9,959 nt of DNA from Gammaproteobacteria bacterium (lineage in GTDB: Bacteria > Pseudomonadota > Gammaproteobacteria > Burkholderiales > Burkholderiaceae_C). Positions within the stretch are counted from its first letter, which is position 1. Each line of letters begins with the position of its first letter. The position numbers and the translations under genes were made by a program. Shown here one piece after another: positions 1 to 6,644 of this stretch. The stretch lies in NCBI GenBank assembly GCA_030054245.1, contig JASGCH010000032.1, forward strand, positions 1 to 9,959, written 5' to 3'. Under the pieces are notes generated by a model that was given only the letters and a program-made list of their open reading frames with translations, made no database searches and was not told the DNA's origin.

Positions 1-162
1 GCCAATCGTCGAGCTACTCAAATTGGTTTAGATCAACTGTATCCTAACGAACAGAATCCATTCCCTTGGATGAGTGAAATGATAGATTTAAAAAAGGAAC
101 GAAATTTCTTTGAAACCCGGGTCATCGATTACCAAACTGGAGGAGCTTTATCGTGGGATTAA
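1..162 (+). CDS. nrdB: Class Ia ribonucleotide reductase, beta subunit (3' end only)
   Basis: The first 53 codons of the window are open in frame 1 and end at a TAA. The translation contains NPFPWMSEMIDLKKE, then NFFETRV, and ends YQTGGALSWD. This is the characteristic C-terminus of betaproteobacterial NrdB, the small subunit that holds the diiron-tyrosyl radical and works with NrdA to reduce ribonucleoside diphosphates to deoxyribonucleotides. In this family the flexible C-terminal tail binds the large subunit, so the piece seen here is the NrdA docking tail; the iron ligands and radical tyrosine lie upstream, outside the window. The tail is intact with no frameshift. The gene is followed after about 50 bases by a hairpin that may end its transcript. 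The identification rests on recalled family sequence, and I am confident of it despite the short fragment. Confidence 0.87.
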   Translation, partial: ANRRATQIGLDQLYPNEQNPFPWMSEMIDLKKERNFFETRVIDYQTGGALSWD

Positions 163-191
163 GGTGGTTTGAGTATAAGTTTGCTAGGTTC

Positions 192-237
192 TGGTAAGGG
201 TAGTTTCTGTTGATCCCTGCTTCAGGGAGTTTTACCA
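192..237 (+). terminator. Nested hairpin downstream of nrdB, possible terminator
   Basis: An inner stem TCCCTG (214-219) / CAGGGA (223-228) with a CTT loop is followed by G and TTTT at 230-233, which resembles an intrinsic terminator. It sits inside a second, wider pairing, TGGTAA (192-197) / TTACCA (232-237), so the whole stretch could fold as a two-level structure. The U-run is short and partly consumed by the outer pairing, so termination is plausible but unproven. The rest of the 163-279 gap holds nothing else I can support and no copy of the repeat family found elsewhere in the window. Confidence 0.42.
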
Positions 238-279
238 TTAGTAGGCATTTTCCTAAATTGTTTTTATACGAGCGACATC

Positions 280-1047
280 ATGGCGAAAACTAAAATAGGT
301 GCAACTATTTCAGAAGAAATGGGTACAAATTCTCCTGACTTGCGAAGGTTGCCAGGTGAGCCAGTAACCGTTAAAGCTAGGTATAAGGGGGTATCTAAGA
401 AGATCGAAGATCATTTTTTGCCTACAAAACCAAGCAGAGTGTTGACAGATCAAACAAGCTTCCCATCCCAAAGTAGAAGTGCTAGCAAGCAAGCAAAATC
501 TGTAGAAAATTCCGTAGAGTTGGTTGTTAAAACTAAGAGTGCGAAAGTAAATCAGAGGTCTAATGTAGTAGATTTACCTGACGATTTGGTAAAGCTAGAA
601 GATAAACCCTTGACGCATAAAGAAGTTAAATCTAGTGTGGGAGGTAAAAAACCTACGAGCGATGCGACTAAAAATGGCCGTAGTAGCCCATTGGCACTCT
701 CTAACTCACCAGAAGATAAGATCAAGGATCAGTCAGATATTGAGCCGGCTGGATCTAAAAGCCGATTAAAATCGGAGGTATTAAAGCCGGCGGAGGTATT
801 GGTGGGGCTATCTAAACCACAAGAGAGCCAAGTTAATACCAAAGAATTAACCAGTACCGTACGCAAGCGACGGACTAATAGGGTACTCACCTCTTTGAAC
901 AGTCCCTTTGCATCAAACTATGACCAGGGTGGATCACGCAATTCATCACTGAAAGACAAGCCAGATACTCCGTTTTTGAGGTCGCATATAAGCCCCAACG
1001 GAAAGTGGTTCTCAACTTTACCGGTACAGGATAAAAAGCTTAAGTAA
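280..1047 (+). CDS. Hypothetical lysine/serine-rich, probably disordered protein
   Basis: I do not recognise this 255-residue protein. It starts MAKTKIGATISEEMG. The composition is dominated by Lys, Ser, Pro, Val, Thr and Asp, with no cysteine visible and a single Trp close to the end (GKWFSTLP). There is no signal peptide, no hydrophobic stretch long enough for a membrane segment and no recognisable enzymatic motif. Basic clusters occur near residues 30-45 (VKARYKGVSKK) and around 195-200 (VRKRRTNR). The pattern suggests an intrinsically disordered, net basic cytoplasmic protein that could bind nucleic acid, but that is inference from composition only. No strong ribosome-binding site precedes the ATG. 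It lies downstream of nrdB in the same direction, separated by the hairpin at 192-237, and is convergent with dsbA. Length, lack of internal stops and isolation from other genes support a real gene. Confidence 0.6.
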   Translation: MAKTKIGATISEEMGTNSPDLRRLPGEPVTVKARYKGVSKKIEDHFLPTKPSRVLTDQTSFPSQSRSASKQAKSVENSVELVVKTKSAKVNQRSNVVDLPDDLVKLEDKPLTHKEVKSSVGGKKPTSDATKNGRSSPLALSNSPEDKIKDQSDIEPAGSKSRLKSEVLKPAEVLVGLSKPQESQVNTKELTSTVRKRRTNRVLTSLNSPFASNYDQGGSRNSSLKDKPDTPFLRSHISPNGKWFSTLPVQDKKLK

Positions 1048-1056
1048 CGCTCAGAA

Positions 1057-1078
1057 TAGAGACCTTTTAGAGACCTTT
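1057..1078. repeat. 11-bp perfect tandem duplication at the edge of a repeat element
   Basis: TAGAGACCTTT occurs twice head to tail (1057-1067 and 1068-1078), starting ten bases after the stop of the hypothetical gene. The second copy is the outer end of the palindromic element at 1068-1193, whose end reads GGTCTC on the other strand. It may be replication slippage or a duplicated element end. Confidence 0.8.
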
Positions 1079-1193
1079 CCACCGACGGCTGGTGCCGCTC
1101 GACGAGCTATCAATGTATAAGGCTTCCGCGAACGCCCCCAGCTTCATTTCCGAATGGACAACCGTGGCGCCAGCTGATGGTGCCACGGTCTTT
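1068..1193 (-). repeat. Dispersed palindrome-ended element, copy 1 (internally deleted)
   Basis: On the minus strand this copy begins AAAGACCGTGGCACCATC (from 1193) and ends with CGGCACCAGCCGTCGGTG then AAAGGTCTC near 1068, so its ends are inverted repeats of each other. The left end forms a strong hairpin, ACCGTGGC-A-CCA / TGG-C-GCCACGGT with one mismatch. It contains the shared TCGGAAATGAAGCT block (minus strand, 1153-1140) but lacks the CAAATGACTGCGTTATGC block found in the longer copies, so it looks like an internal deletion derivative. Its right part (AGCTCGTCGAGCGGC) closely matches the right part of the copy at 7632-7793. It fills the gap between the convergent 3' ends of the hypothetical gene and dsbA; the remaining bases to 1237 show nothing I can name. 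Confidence 0.78.
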
Positions 1194-1237
1194 AAGATGC
1201 TTGGCTAGAAAGCACAGCCTTAGCCTTAAAGATCGGG

Positions 1238-1906
1238 TTAAGATTTTCTTTGATTAATCAAATAATCGACAATGTGCAAAGCTTTTTCGTTGGAACCCGC
1301 TAAAGAACCGTCTGTATAATATTTGCCGTTGATACCGATGGAGGGTGTTCCTTGAATGTTGTAGCTGCGTTGCAGATTCTTCGCTTGATTAGCTTTTGTC
1401 GTGGTTGAGAAAGATTCAAATGATTTTTCTAGCCCTGCTTTAGGGGCGCCTTGGCTGACCGCCCAAGCAATGATACTTTCCACCGATTCAAGGGTTTTTT
1501 TCTCTTTATGAATGGCTTCGAATAATTTTTGGTGTAAGTGATCTAATAAACCCAGTTCTTGAAAAACAAAGTAGGCCTTTTGTTGCCCATCCATTTTTTC
1601 ATGGAAACTGGTTGGAGTTTTGCGGATGACCACAGGAGTTTGGTACTTTTTAGCCCAAGCATCGAACCTAGGCTCAAATGCAAAGCAGTGGGGACAACCA
1701 TAGCGAAAAAAGTTAAGAACTAAAAAACCATTTTTAGAGCTTAGTTCTGTGGGCACTTGGGTGGATAAGGTTATAAATTCAATCCCCTCTTGGGGAATGT
1801 CTTTGATGGGCTGAGGGTCTTTGGCCAAAGCGGGTAATGAAACTCCTAGGTAGGCTTGGGTGGTCAGAGTCGTTAATATCATTTTATAAAAATCTCTTCT
1901 GTGCAT
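1238..1906 (-). CDS. dsbA: Periplasmic thiol:disulfide interchange protein DsbA
   Basis: DsbA introduces disulfide bonds into proteins entering the periplasm and is reoxidised by DsbB. The 222-residue product has the active site CPHC at residues 71-74 (RYGCPHCFAFEP) and the cis-proline loop GTPS at 186-189, the two thioredoxin-fold features that define the family; the inserted helical domain lies between them. An N-terminal export signal ends near LPALA, with a likely cleavage after residue 28. It begins MHRRDFYK, which resembles a twin-arginine motif. I chose ATG 1906 rather than the upstream in-frame ATG at 1939 because AAGGAA stands at the right distance and because the longer version would put 11 extra residues before the signal peptide. 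It is last in the minus-strand series after argS and the SPOR gene, the usual betaproteobacterial neighbourhood. No oddities in the catalytic part. Confidence 0.93.
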   Translation of the reverse strand: MHRRDFYKMILTTLTTQAYLGVSLPALAKDPQPIKDIPQEGIEFITLSTQVPTELSSKNGFLVLNFFRYGCPHCFAFEPRFDAWAKKYQTPVVIRKTPTSFHEKMDGQQKAYFVFQELGLLDHLHQKLFEAIHKEKKTLESVESIIAWAVSQGAPKAGLEKSFESFSTTTKANQAKNLQRSYNIQGTPSIGINGKYYTDGSLAGSNEKALHIVDYLINQRKS

Positions 1907-1911
1907 ATGAC

Positions 1912-1917
1912 TTCCTT
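1912..1917 (-). promoter_or_regulatory. Shine-Dalgarno site that fixes the dsbA start
   Basis: On the minus strand AAGGAA (1917-1912) lies five bases upstream of ATG 1906-1904. No comparable site precedes the in-frame ATG at 1939, so this selects the shorter reading frame. Confidence 0.7.
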
Positions 1918-1925
1918 TGGTTGAA

Positions 1926-1953
1926 AATATAAATGGCAAGACTGCGGCACCAA
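1926..1953 (-). promoter_or_regulatory. Possible dsbA promoter whose -35 lies in a repeat element
   Basis: On the minus strand TTGGTG (1953-1948) and TATATT (1931-1926) are 16 bases apart, near sigma-70 consensus, and would give a very short leader that still includes the ribosome-binding site. The -35 hexamer is inside the short palindromic element at 1938-2002. The leader length is tight and no experiment supports it, so this is a candidate only. Confidence 0.3.
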
Positions 1954-2002
1954 CCGATGGTGTAACCGTCTTAGGATGGGTTGCCTGCGATCCAACGGTC
2001 TT
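1938..2002 (-). repeat. Short palindromic element, copy 2, directly behind the SPOR stop codon
   Basis: Reading the minus strand, the SPOR gene's TAA (2005-2003) is followed at once by AAGACCGTTGG, a left end of the repeat family. The unit closes with a complete hairpin at 1972-1938 made of AAGACGGTTACACCA, loop bases, and TGGTGCCGCAGTCTT. The whole is about 65 bases, far shorter than the 147-167-base copies, and carries neither internal block. It may be a minimal two-end derivative or a single-end palindrome next to a fragment. Confidence 0.7.
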
Positions 2003-2608
2003 TTACGATCTTCTAACTTTAATTAAGCTGAGTCCAGAAAACTTGGCGCTTTTTAACTTGTCTACATTCGTTTGAGCTTCTGTTAAAGATTCGTAGGGTC
2101 CTATGCGCAGTCTATAGACTAATTTTCCAGACGCGTCATTGCTGGATATTTGCGGACTGAAACCTTCCAAAATCATTTTAGCCCGGATAGATTGCAGGTC
2201 ATCTTCAGTCGGCGAAGAAAGAACCTGAACAAAGTATAAAAATTGATCTTTTCTAGATTCAGTTTTAGAGTCAACGGTAGTTTGGGTAGGAGACTCTAGA
2301 TCGGCAGAGTCGGCAGAGTTTTTTGAGGGTTCTTCATCGGCTACATTCTTTTCCGATGGAGTGGTATTGGGGGGTTCATGCGGTGATTTTTTGTCAGATA
2401 GAAAATTATTGACATCTTTAGGTGGGCTATTTAAGCGGATGTTATGGGTGCGGTTTGGGTCCTTGTCTACAAAAGGCAATCTATCTTCCGATAGGTAAAA
2501 CGCCGTAGTTAATGCCATCAATAACCCGACGATTAAGCCAAAAGCAAACCACTTCAACCTACTTGGTGGAGTTGCATCCTTCACTGGAAATGTAATTTTT
2601 TTTGCCAT
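2003..2608 (-). CDS. SPOR-domain inner-membrane protein (FtsN-like topology)
   Basis: The product is a bitopic inner-membrane protein with a periplasmic peptidoglycan-binding SPOR domain. In the 201-residue version a short basic cytoplasmic N-terminus (MAKKITFPVK) leads to one membrane segment at about residues 20-39. A long Pro/Ser/Glu/Lys linker (about 45-120, probably disordered) follows, then a C-terminal SPOR domain at about 122-200 (FLYFVQVLSSPTEDDL ... VYRLRIGPYESLTEAQ). SPOR domains bind denuded glycan strands and usually bring proteins to the division septum; the layout matches FtsN-like proteins, though I cannot call it FtsN itself. An in-frame ATG at 2641 would add 11 residues. I prefer 2608 because the product then begins with the usual basic tail, but no good ribosome-binding site supports either. 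It lies between argS and dsbA, its standard place in betaproteobacteria. Its stop codon touches a repeat element. Confidence 0.85.
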   Translation of the reverse strand: MAKKITFPVKDATPPSRLKWFAFGLIVGLLMALTTAFYLSEDRLPFVDKDPNRTHNIRLNSPPKDVNNFLSDKKSPHEPPNTTPSEKNVADEEPSKNSADSADLESPTQTTVDSKTESRKDQFLYFVQVLSSPTEDDLQSIRAKMILEGFSPQISSNDASGKLVYRLRIGPYESLTEAQTNVDKLKSAKFSGLSLIKVRRS

Positions 2609-2719
2609 ACTGAAAATTGTTACTGACCAACATTCTACCACAGCCAGAACTAAGCCTAAATTTGTGAACCCAGTCCTACTTTCTACAATATCGGCCTGAT
2701 TTTCTTGTCAGACTCCGTT

Positions 2720-2886
2720 AAAGACTGTTGCATCATCAGCTGGTTCCGCGGTTGTCAAATGACTGCATTATGCCCTTCCGTTCGCCTACCATGAGCATTT
2801 TCGGAAATGAAGCTGGTTGCTTGCTTTTAGCCGGTTCATTGGGTAGCTCGTTCAAGACGGTGAAATCGATGGAGCAACGGTTATTT
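2720..2886 (+). repeat. Dispersed palindrome-ended element, copy 3 (full length)
   Basis: This 167-base copy starts AAAGACTGTTGCATCATC and ends GGAGCAACGGTTATTT, an imperfect inverted repeat of its start. Its first 54 bases match the copy at 7632-7793 at all but about six positions. It carries both internal blocks: CAAATGACTGCATTATGC (2756-2773) and TCGGAAATGAAGCTGGTTGC (2801-2820). It fills most of the gap between argS and the SPOR gene, and its right end overlaps the argS stop codon (TTA on the plus strand, 2885-2887). The remaining 2642-2719 stretch, upstream of the SPOR gene, holds no feature I can support. Confidence 0.85.
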
Positions 2887-4561
2887 ACATACTTTCTGGT
2901 GCACTGACTCCTAAAATGGCTAACCCGTTATGAATCACCTGTGCGGTGGCTTTGATGAGAGCTAAACGGTCGGTTCTTATTTTTAAGTCTTCTACTAATA
3001 CTTTTTCAGTATCATAGTATCGGTGATACTCGGCGGCTAAATCTCGTAAATAGAAAGTTAATTTGTGGATGGCGAGGTCTTCACTAATTTGAGTTAAAAA
3101 ACTAGGGTAATACCAAAGCTTCAGGGCTAGGGCTATGGCCGAAGGAGAATTCAAAGTGCTCAAATCTAGGTCTTTAGACGAGTGGTCAACACCATCAGCT
3201 TTACGCAAAATAGAACCAATTCTGGCGTGTGCGTATTGAATGTAATACACTGGGTTTTCGTTGGTTTGTGCCCGAGCCAAATCAACATCAAAAATATATT
3301 CGGTGTCTGGTTTTCGACTTAAAATGAGGAATCGGAAGGCATCGCAACTGGCCCATTCAATAATTTCTCTTAGAGTTATATAACCTCCTGAGCGTTTAGA
3401 TATTTTTATTTCTGTATCGCCCTTAACCACTCTCACCATGGTGTGAAAGATGTAGCTGGGATAGTTAGGCGGAATGGTTAATCCCAATACGCTAGCTACG
3501 ATTTGTAACCCGGCTCGCACCCTAGGCATAGTGCCAAGATGATCTGATCCTTGTATATTGATGACAGATTTAAAATTTCTACGCCATTTGCTCAAGTGGT
3601 AAGCTATATCCGGTACAAAATAAGTGTAGGATCCGTCCCTTTTTCGTAATACTCGATCTTTGTCATCCCCCCAAGCAGTCGTTTTGAGCCAAAGGGCACC
3701 CTCTAGTTCAAATACATAGCCTGAGGAAGTTAGTAAATCGACGACTTCTTGCACTTTTTCTTCAATATACAAAGAAGATTCTAGGTAGTATTGATCAAAG
3801 CGTAAGCGAGTGGCTGATAAGTCCTTTTCCTGTTCTTGGCGTAAATAAGCTACGGCGAACTGGCGGATTTTATCTTTATGTTCGTCGGTAACCAAGGATT
3901 TATATGGATAAGTTAAGTTTTGCCAATGACAATATTCTTTGGCGATATCAACAATATATTCGCCGTTATAGTTATTTTCTGGCCAATCATCCGTATCAGG
4001 TTGATAACCTTGAATACGCATGACGATACTTCGGGTAAGTAAGTCAATTTGTACACCAGAGTCGTTGTAATAAAATTCTCTGTGTATTTGGTAGCCTTGC
4101 GTTGTCAATAGATTTCCCAAACTATCCCCTAGTACCCCTTGCCTCCCATGGCCTATGTGCAGAGGACCTGTTGGGTTAGCAGACACATATTCAAGCATAA
4201 CAGATTGATTTTTTGTGGCTTGAAAACCATAACGAGTAGTGGATTGAAGGATCTCTACTACGGTATTTTGTAACGCCAAGGGAGATAGGCGAATATTGAT
4301 AAACCCCATCCCAGCGATTTCCAGAGGCAATGCCCATTGTTTATAAGACGGTTTCTCACTCAATACCTCCACCAGTCTTTGGGCAATTAATCTGGGGTTT
4401 TGTTTCAACAGTTTAGCCAATTGCATACTGACAGACAAAGCTAAATCTCCATGCTCGGCTTGTTTGGGGATTTCAAAATGAAGGCTCTCAGCACATTCTG
4501 ACGAAAATAATTGTACAGCATCTTTGGCTTCGCTTAACAGTTGGTTATAGACTTGATTCAT
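2885..4561 (-). CDS. argS: Arginyl-tRNA synthetase
   Basis: ArgRS charges tRNA-Arg with arginine in the cytoplasm. The 558-residue product has the expected order of parts. An N-terminal Add-1 domain occupies about residues 1-95 and is followed by a class I Rossmann core with SANPTGPLHIGHGR (HIGH at 135-138). A diverged second signature, KISKRSG, lies at 386-392, and a C-terminal DALR anticodon-binding helical domain runs from about 430, containing YIQYAHARI. The end, LGVSAPESM, is the normal family ending, so the gene is complete and of usual length. Replacement of KMSKS by a KISKRSG-type sequence is common in bacterial ArgRS and not a defect. The ATG at 4561 has only a weak GAG upstream. It follows mnmH in the same direction with a 97-base gap filled by a repeat element, so its promoter or read-through must cross that element. 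Confidence 0.96.
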   Translation of the reverse strand: MNQVYNQLLSEAKDAVQLFSSECAESLHFEIPKQAEHGDLALSVSMQLAKLLKQNPRLIAQRLVEVLSEKPSYKQWALPLEIAGMGFINIRLSPLALQNTVVEILQSTTRYGFQATKNQSVMLEYVSANPTGPLHIGHGRQGVLGDSLGNLLTTQGYQIHREFYYNDSGVQIDLLTRSIVMRIQGYQPDTDDWPENNYNGEYIVDIAKEYCHWQNLTYPYKSLVTDEHKDKIRQFAVAYLRQEQEKDLSATRLRFDQYYLESSLYIEEKVQEVVDLLTSSGYVFELEGALWLKTTAWGDDKDRVLRKRDGSYTYFVPDIAYHLSKWRRNFKSVINIQGSDHLGTMPRVRAGLQIVASVLGLTIPPNYPSYIFHTMVRVVKGDTEIKISKRSGGYITLREIIEWASCDAFRFLILSRKPDTEYIFDVDLARAQTNENPVYYIQYAHARIGSILRKADGVDHSSKDLDLSTLNSPSAIALALKLWYYPSFLTQISEDLAIHKLTFYLRDLAAEYHRYYDTEKVLVEDLKIRTDRLALIKATAQVIHNGLAILGVSAPESM

Positions 4562-4578
4562 ATTTAATACTCAATGAG

Positions 4579-4702
4579 AAAGACCTTGGCACCTTTGATT
4601 TAACTGCGACATGCACTGTCAAATTATGGGGTTCTATCCAGCGGATTTACCTATAAAATCAGGGTACAACTCCGGGTACAACCATTGGTGTACTGTCATT
4701 TT
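4579..4702. repeat. Diverged palindrome-ended element, copy 4, overlapping the mnmH 3' end
   Basis: The left edge reads AAAGACCTTGGCACC (4579-4593) and the right edge ends GGTGTACTGTCATTTT (4687-4702), the inverted counterpart with several substitutions. In between, CTGTCAAATTATGG resembles the CAAATGACTGCGTTATGC region of longer copies. GGGTACAAC occurs twice (4662-4670 and 4674-4682), probably a local duplication. The right end lies inside the mnmH reading frame and the left end lies 18 bases before the argS start. This is the most diverged copy and I am less sure of it than of the others. Confidence 0.5.
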
Positions 4703-5807
4703 GCCGGCGAACAGAGGGTTGATATTTTTCACGAAGATAGTTTCCTACTCTTTGTATATTTTCGGTATCAAGAGCAGGTAATGGAATGCGTTCGCAATGG
4801 GGGTATTGTGCAAAATTGTGCCCCATTGATTGATGATAACGGGGATCATAATGATTTTTTAATAAGGATTGTACTAATAAATCAAATTCCCCATCTTTGA
4901 TATGTTGTAACCATTGTTGGCAACGGTTCATACCGCAAATAGAGACCAATTTTTGGATTTGATGACTTAATTCAGTTGGGTTTTCTTGCCAATAGGGGTA
5001 GTCTAGCAGGATATGTTCAACTCTGACTGGAAACGGGACTTGAATTTCTAGGCATGGGCTTAAACGCATGGATTTTATCAATAGATGAGGAACTGTCAAA
5101 GCACCTACTTTATGGCTCTCAGATTCTACAAAAACTAGGCGTTGCGGATTACATTGGCTGAGGGTCATGAACAGGTCGTTTTCAAACTTTTTTTGACTTG
5201 GCTGTCGTTGATGGCTGTATTGCCCCAATACAGAACTGCGGTGAACCGCTAAAGATTCTAGGTCTAATACTTGTTCACCTAATTGTTTTAGTTGAGTTAA
5301 AATTTTTGTTTTACCACAACCCGTTAATCCTGCAATAACGACAAATTGAAATTGAGGTATCAAGTTATTTAAGGCGGTTACCACCATTTTTCGCCAGGCT
5401 TTGTACCCGCCGTCTAAAAGATGCACCCTAAAACCTATGTGTTTTAAGATCGTAGCTAAAGATAAACTGCGTTTCCCACCTCTCCAACAATAGATTACAG
5501 TCTGCCCATTTTGAGGCGTGTCTAGTAGGTGGTTTTGGATGATTTCTGCGATATTTTGGATGATGAGACGGGCACCTAATTTACGGGCATTAAATCGGTT
5601 TTGTTTGTAGAGGGTTCCGACCTGCTCCCTTTCTAGATTGCTTAATACGGGCCAATTTACCGAATAGGGAAGGTTATCCAAAGCAAACTCGGCTGGACTT
5701 CTTACATCTATTAGGTTCAGTTCTAAAGAAGTAGCTGATTTAGATGAGATTCGTTGGTGCAATTCGACGGGGGAGAGGGTAGGAATACTAAAAATTTCAC
5801 TGTCCAT
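4659..5807 (-). CDS. mnmH: tRNA 2-selenouridine synthase
   Basis: MnmH (also SelU/YbbB) converts 2-thiouridine at the wobble position of tRNAs for Lys, Glu and Gln to 2-selenouridine through a geranylated intermediate, using selenophosphate. The 382-residue product has an N-terminal rhodanese domain (about 10-140) whose catalytic loop is CWRGGKRS with Cys107. A P-loop domain with GLTGCGKT at 160-167 and the family motif LESLAVHRSSVLG near 183-195 follows. Both halves needed for activity are intact. The last 13 residues (NDSTPMVVPGVVP) come from sequence resembling a repeat-element end, so the protein is probably slightly longer than its ancestor. Only a poor ribosome-binding site precedes ATG 5807. 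The selenophosphate synthetase SelD it depends on is not in this window. It lies between tesA and argS, all in the same direction. Confidence 0.92.
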   Translation of the reverse strand: MDSEIFSIPTLSPVELHQRISSKSATSLELNLIDVRSPAEFALDNLPYSVNWPVLSNLEREQVGTLYKQNRFNARKLGARLIIQNIAEIIQNHLLDTPQNGQTVIYCWRGGKRSLSLATILKHIGFRVHLLDGGYKAWRKMVVTALNNLIPQFQFVVIAGLTGCGKTKILTQLKQLGEQVLDLESLAVHRSSVLGQYSHQRQPSQKKFENDLFMTLSQCNPQRLVFVESESHKVGALTVPHLLIKSMRLSPCLEIQVPFPVRVEHILLDYPYWQENPTELSHQIQKLVSICGMNRCQQWLQHIKDGEFDLLVQSLLKNHYDPRYHQSMGHNFAQYPHCERIPLPALDTENIQRVGNYLREKYQPSVRRQNDSTPMVVPGVVP

Positions 5808-5844
5808 AGCTTAAGTTGTCTGCGTCTAAGAAAAAAACCATCCT

Positions 5845-5991
5845 AAAGACTGTTGCTCCACTGTTCTACCATCATTACAAGGCGGGGCATCGCACATCAG
5901 TGGAATGTATGGTTGTTCATCTGGGGTGAAACGCATAACGCAGTCATTTGGCAGTGTCACCGGCGGCAAAGCCGTCGGTGCAGTAGTCTTT
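5845..5991 (-). repeat. Dispersed palindrome-ended element, copy 5, touching the tesA stop codon
   Basis: On the minus strand this 147-base copy starts AAAGACTACTGCACCGAC, sharing bases with the tesA TAA stop, and ends GGAGCAACAGTCTTT at 5845, a clear inverted counterpart. The left end folds into a hairpin CACCGACGGC-TTT-GCCGCCGGTG with nine of ten pairs, using bases that differ from other copies. The block CCAAATGACTGCGTTATGCG (5951-5932 on the minus strand) is the best-conserved part; the TCGGAAATGAAG block is absent. A reading frame runs through it but its codons come entirely from the repeat, so I do not call a gene. It fills most of the tesA-mnmH gap. Confidence 0.83.
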
Positions 5992-6625
5992 ATTGGGTTA
6001 TTATGGGATAGACTAAAGGCCATACATTGTCTAAAATTTTGGGTTGTGCCAATGAGTTGGGATGGAGTCCGTCGTTTTGAAAATATTGTTCAGCATTTTT
6101 TACATCCGCAATATTTTGTAGTAGATAATCTAAAACTGAGATTCCATATAATTTAGCCAAGCTTTTGCTGAAATTGATCAATTCTTGATTGATCGTCAAG
6201 CCATAGTTGACGGGTACCACCATGCCTAAAAAAATAATTTTTGCACCAGCATTTTTGCTCTTGGTCACTAATGTCTGGATATTATTTTTCATTTGCTGAA
6301 GCGCAAGACCTCTGAGAACATCGTTGCTACCCAACTGAAGAATCACTAGATTCGGACGGTAGCGGTTGAGCAATGAAGGTAAGCGATTTAACCCCCCAGC
6401 GGTTGTTTCACCTGATATACTAGCGTTGATAACTTGCCAATGGGTGATTTTAGTATCTTGTAGCCGTTTGGCTAATAAATCAACCCAACCTGTGCCTTTG
6501 GGAATACCGTAGCCAGCACTCATTGAATCCCCTAAGACCAATATATAGTTGCTAGCTGATACGGCTTTGTCCAAAGTGCAGACGAAGAAGATCGCTAGGA
6601 TAAAAAACTTTTTGAAATAGACCAT
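5990..6625 (-). CDS. tesA: Periplasmic SGNH lysophospholipase/arylesterase (TesA-like)
   Basis: This is a small SGNH-family serine hydrolase of the TesA (thioesterase I/arylesterase) type, hydrolysing acyl esters and thioesters in the periplasm. In the 211-residue version a signal peptide (MVYFKKFFILAIFFVCTL ... AVSA) covers about the first 24 residues. Block I GDSMSAGYG follows with nucleophile Ser34, then NASISGETTAGG with oxyanion Gly72, GSND with Asn101, and DGLHPN with Asp185 and His188. All catalytic residues are present and the length is normal. An in-frame ATG at 6688 would add 21 residues before the signal peptide, but those codons lie in a repeat fragment (6645-6710), so I chose 6625. 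It is divergent from the ABC ATPase, the arrangement seen with tesA/ybbA in other proteobacteria. The TAA stop overlaps a repeat element. Confidence 0.9.
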   Translation of the reverse strand: MVYFKKFFILAIFFVCTLDKAVSASNYILVLGDSMSAGYGIPKGTGWVDLLAKRLQDTKITHWQVINASISGETTAGGLNRLPSLLNRYRPNLVILQLGSNDVLRGLALQQMKNNIQTLVTKSKNAGAKIIFLGMVVPVNYGLTINQELINFSKSLAKLYGISVLDYLLQNIADVKNAEQYFQNDGLHPNSLAQPKILDNVWPLVYPIITQ

Positions 6626-6644
6626 TCTTGATTTATACTGCTTT

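Noticed and set aside
386..392. ArgRS second signature KISKRSG (residue numbering) as a defective KMSKS
   Set aside because: Variation of this motif is common in functional bacterial arginyl-tRNA synthetases.
5826..6023. A 65-codon minus-strand reading frame between tesA and mnmH
   Set aside because: It consists almost wholly of a copy of the dispersed repeat and overlaps the tesA end; other copies have stops in the same frame, and there is no ribosome-binding site.
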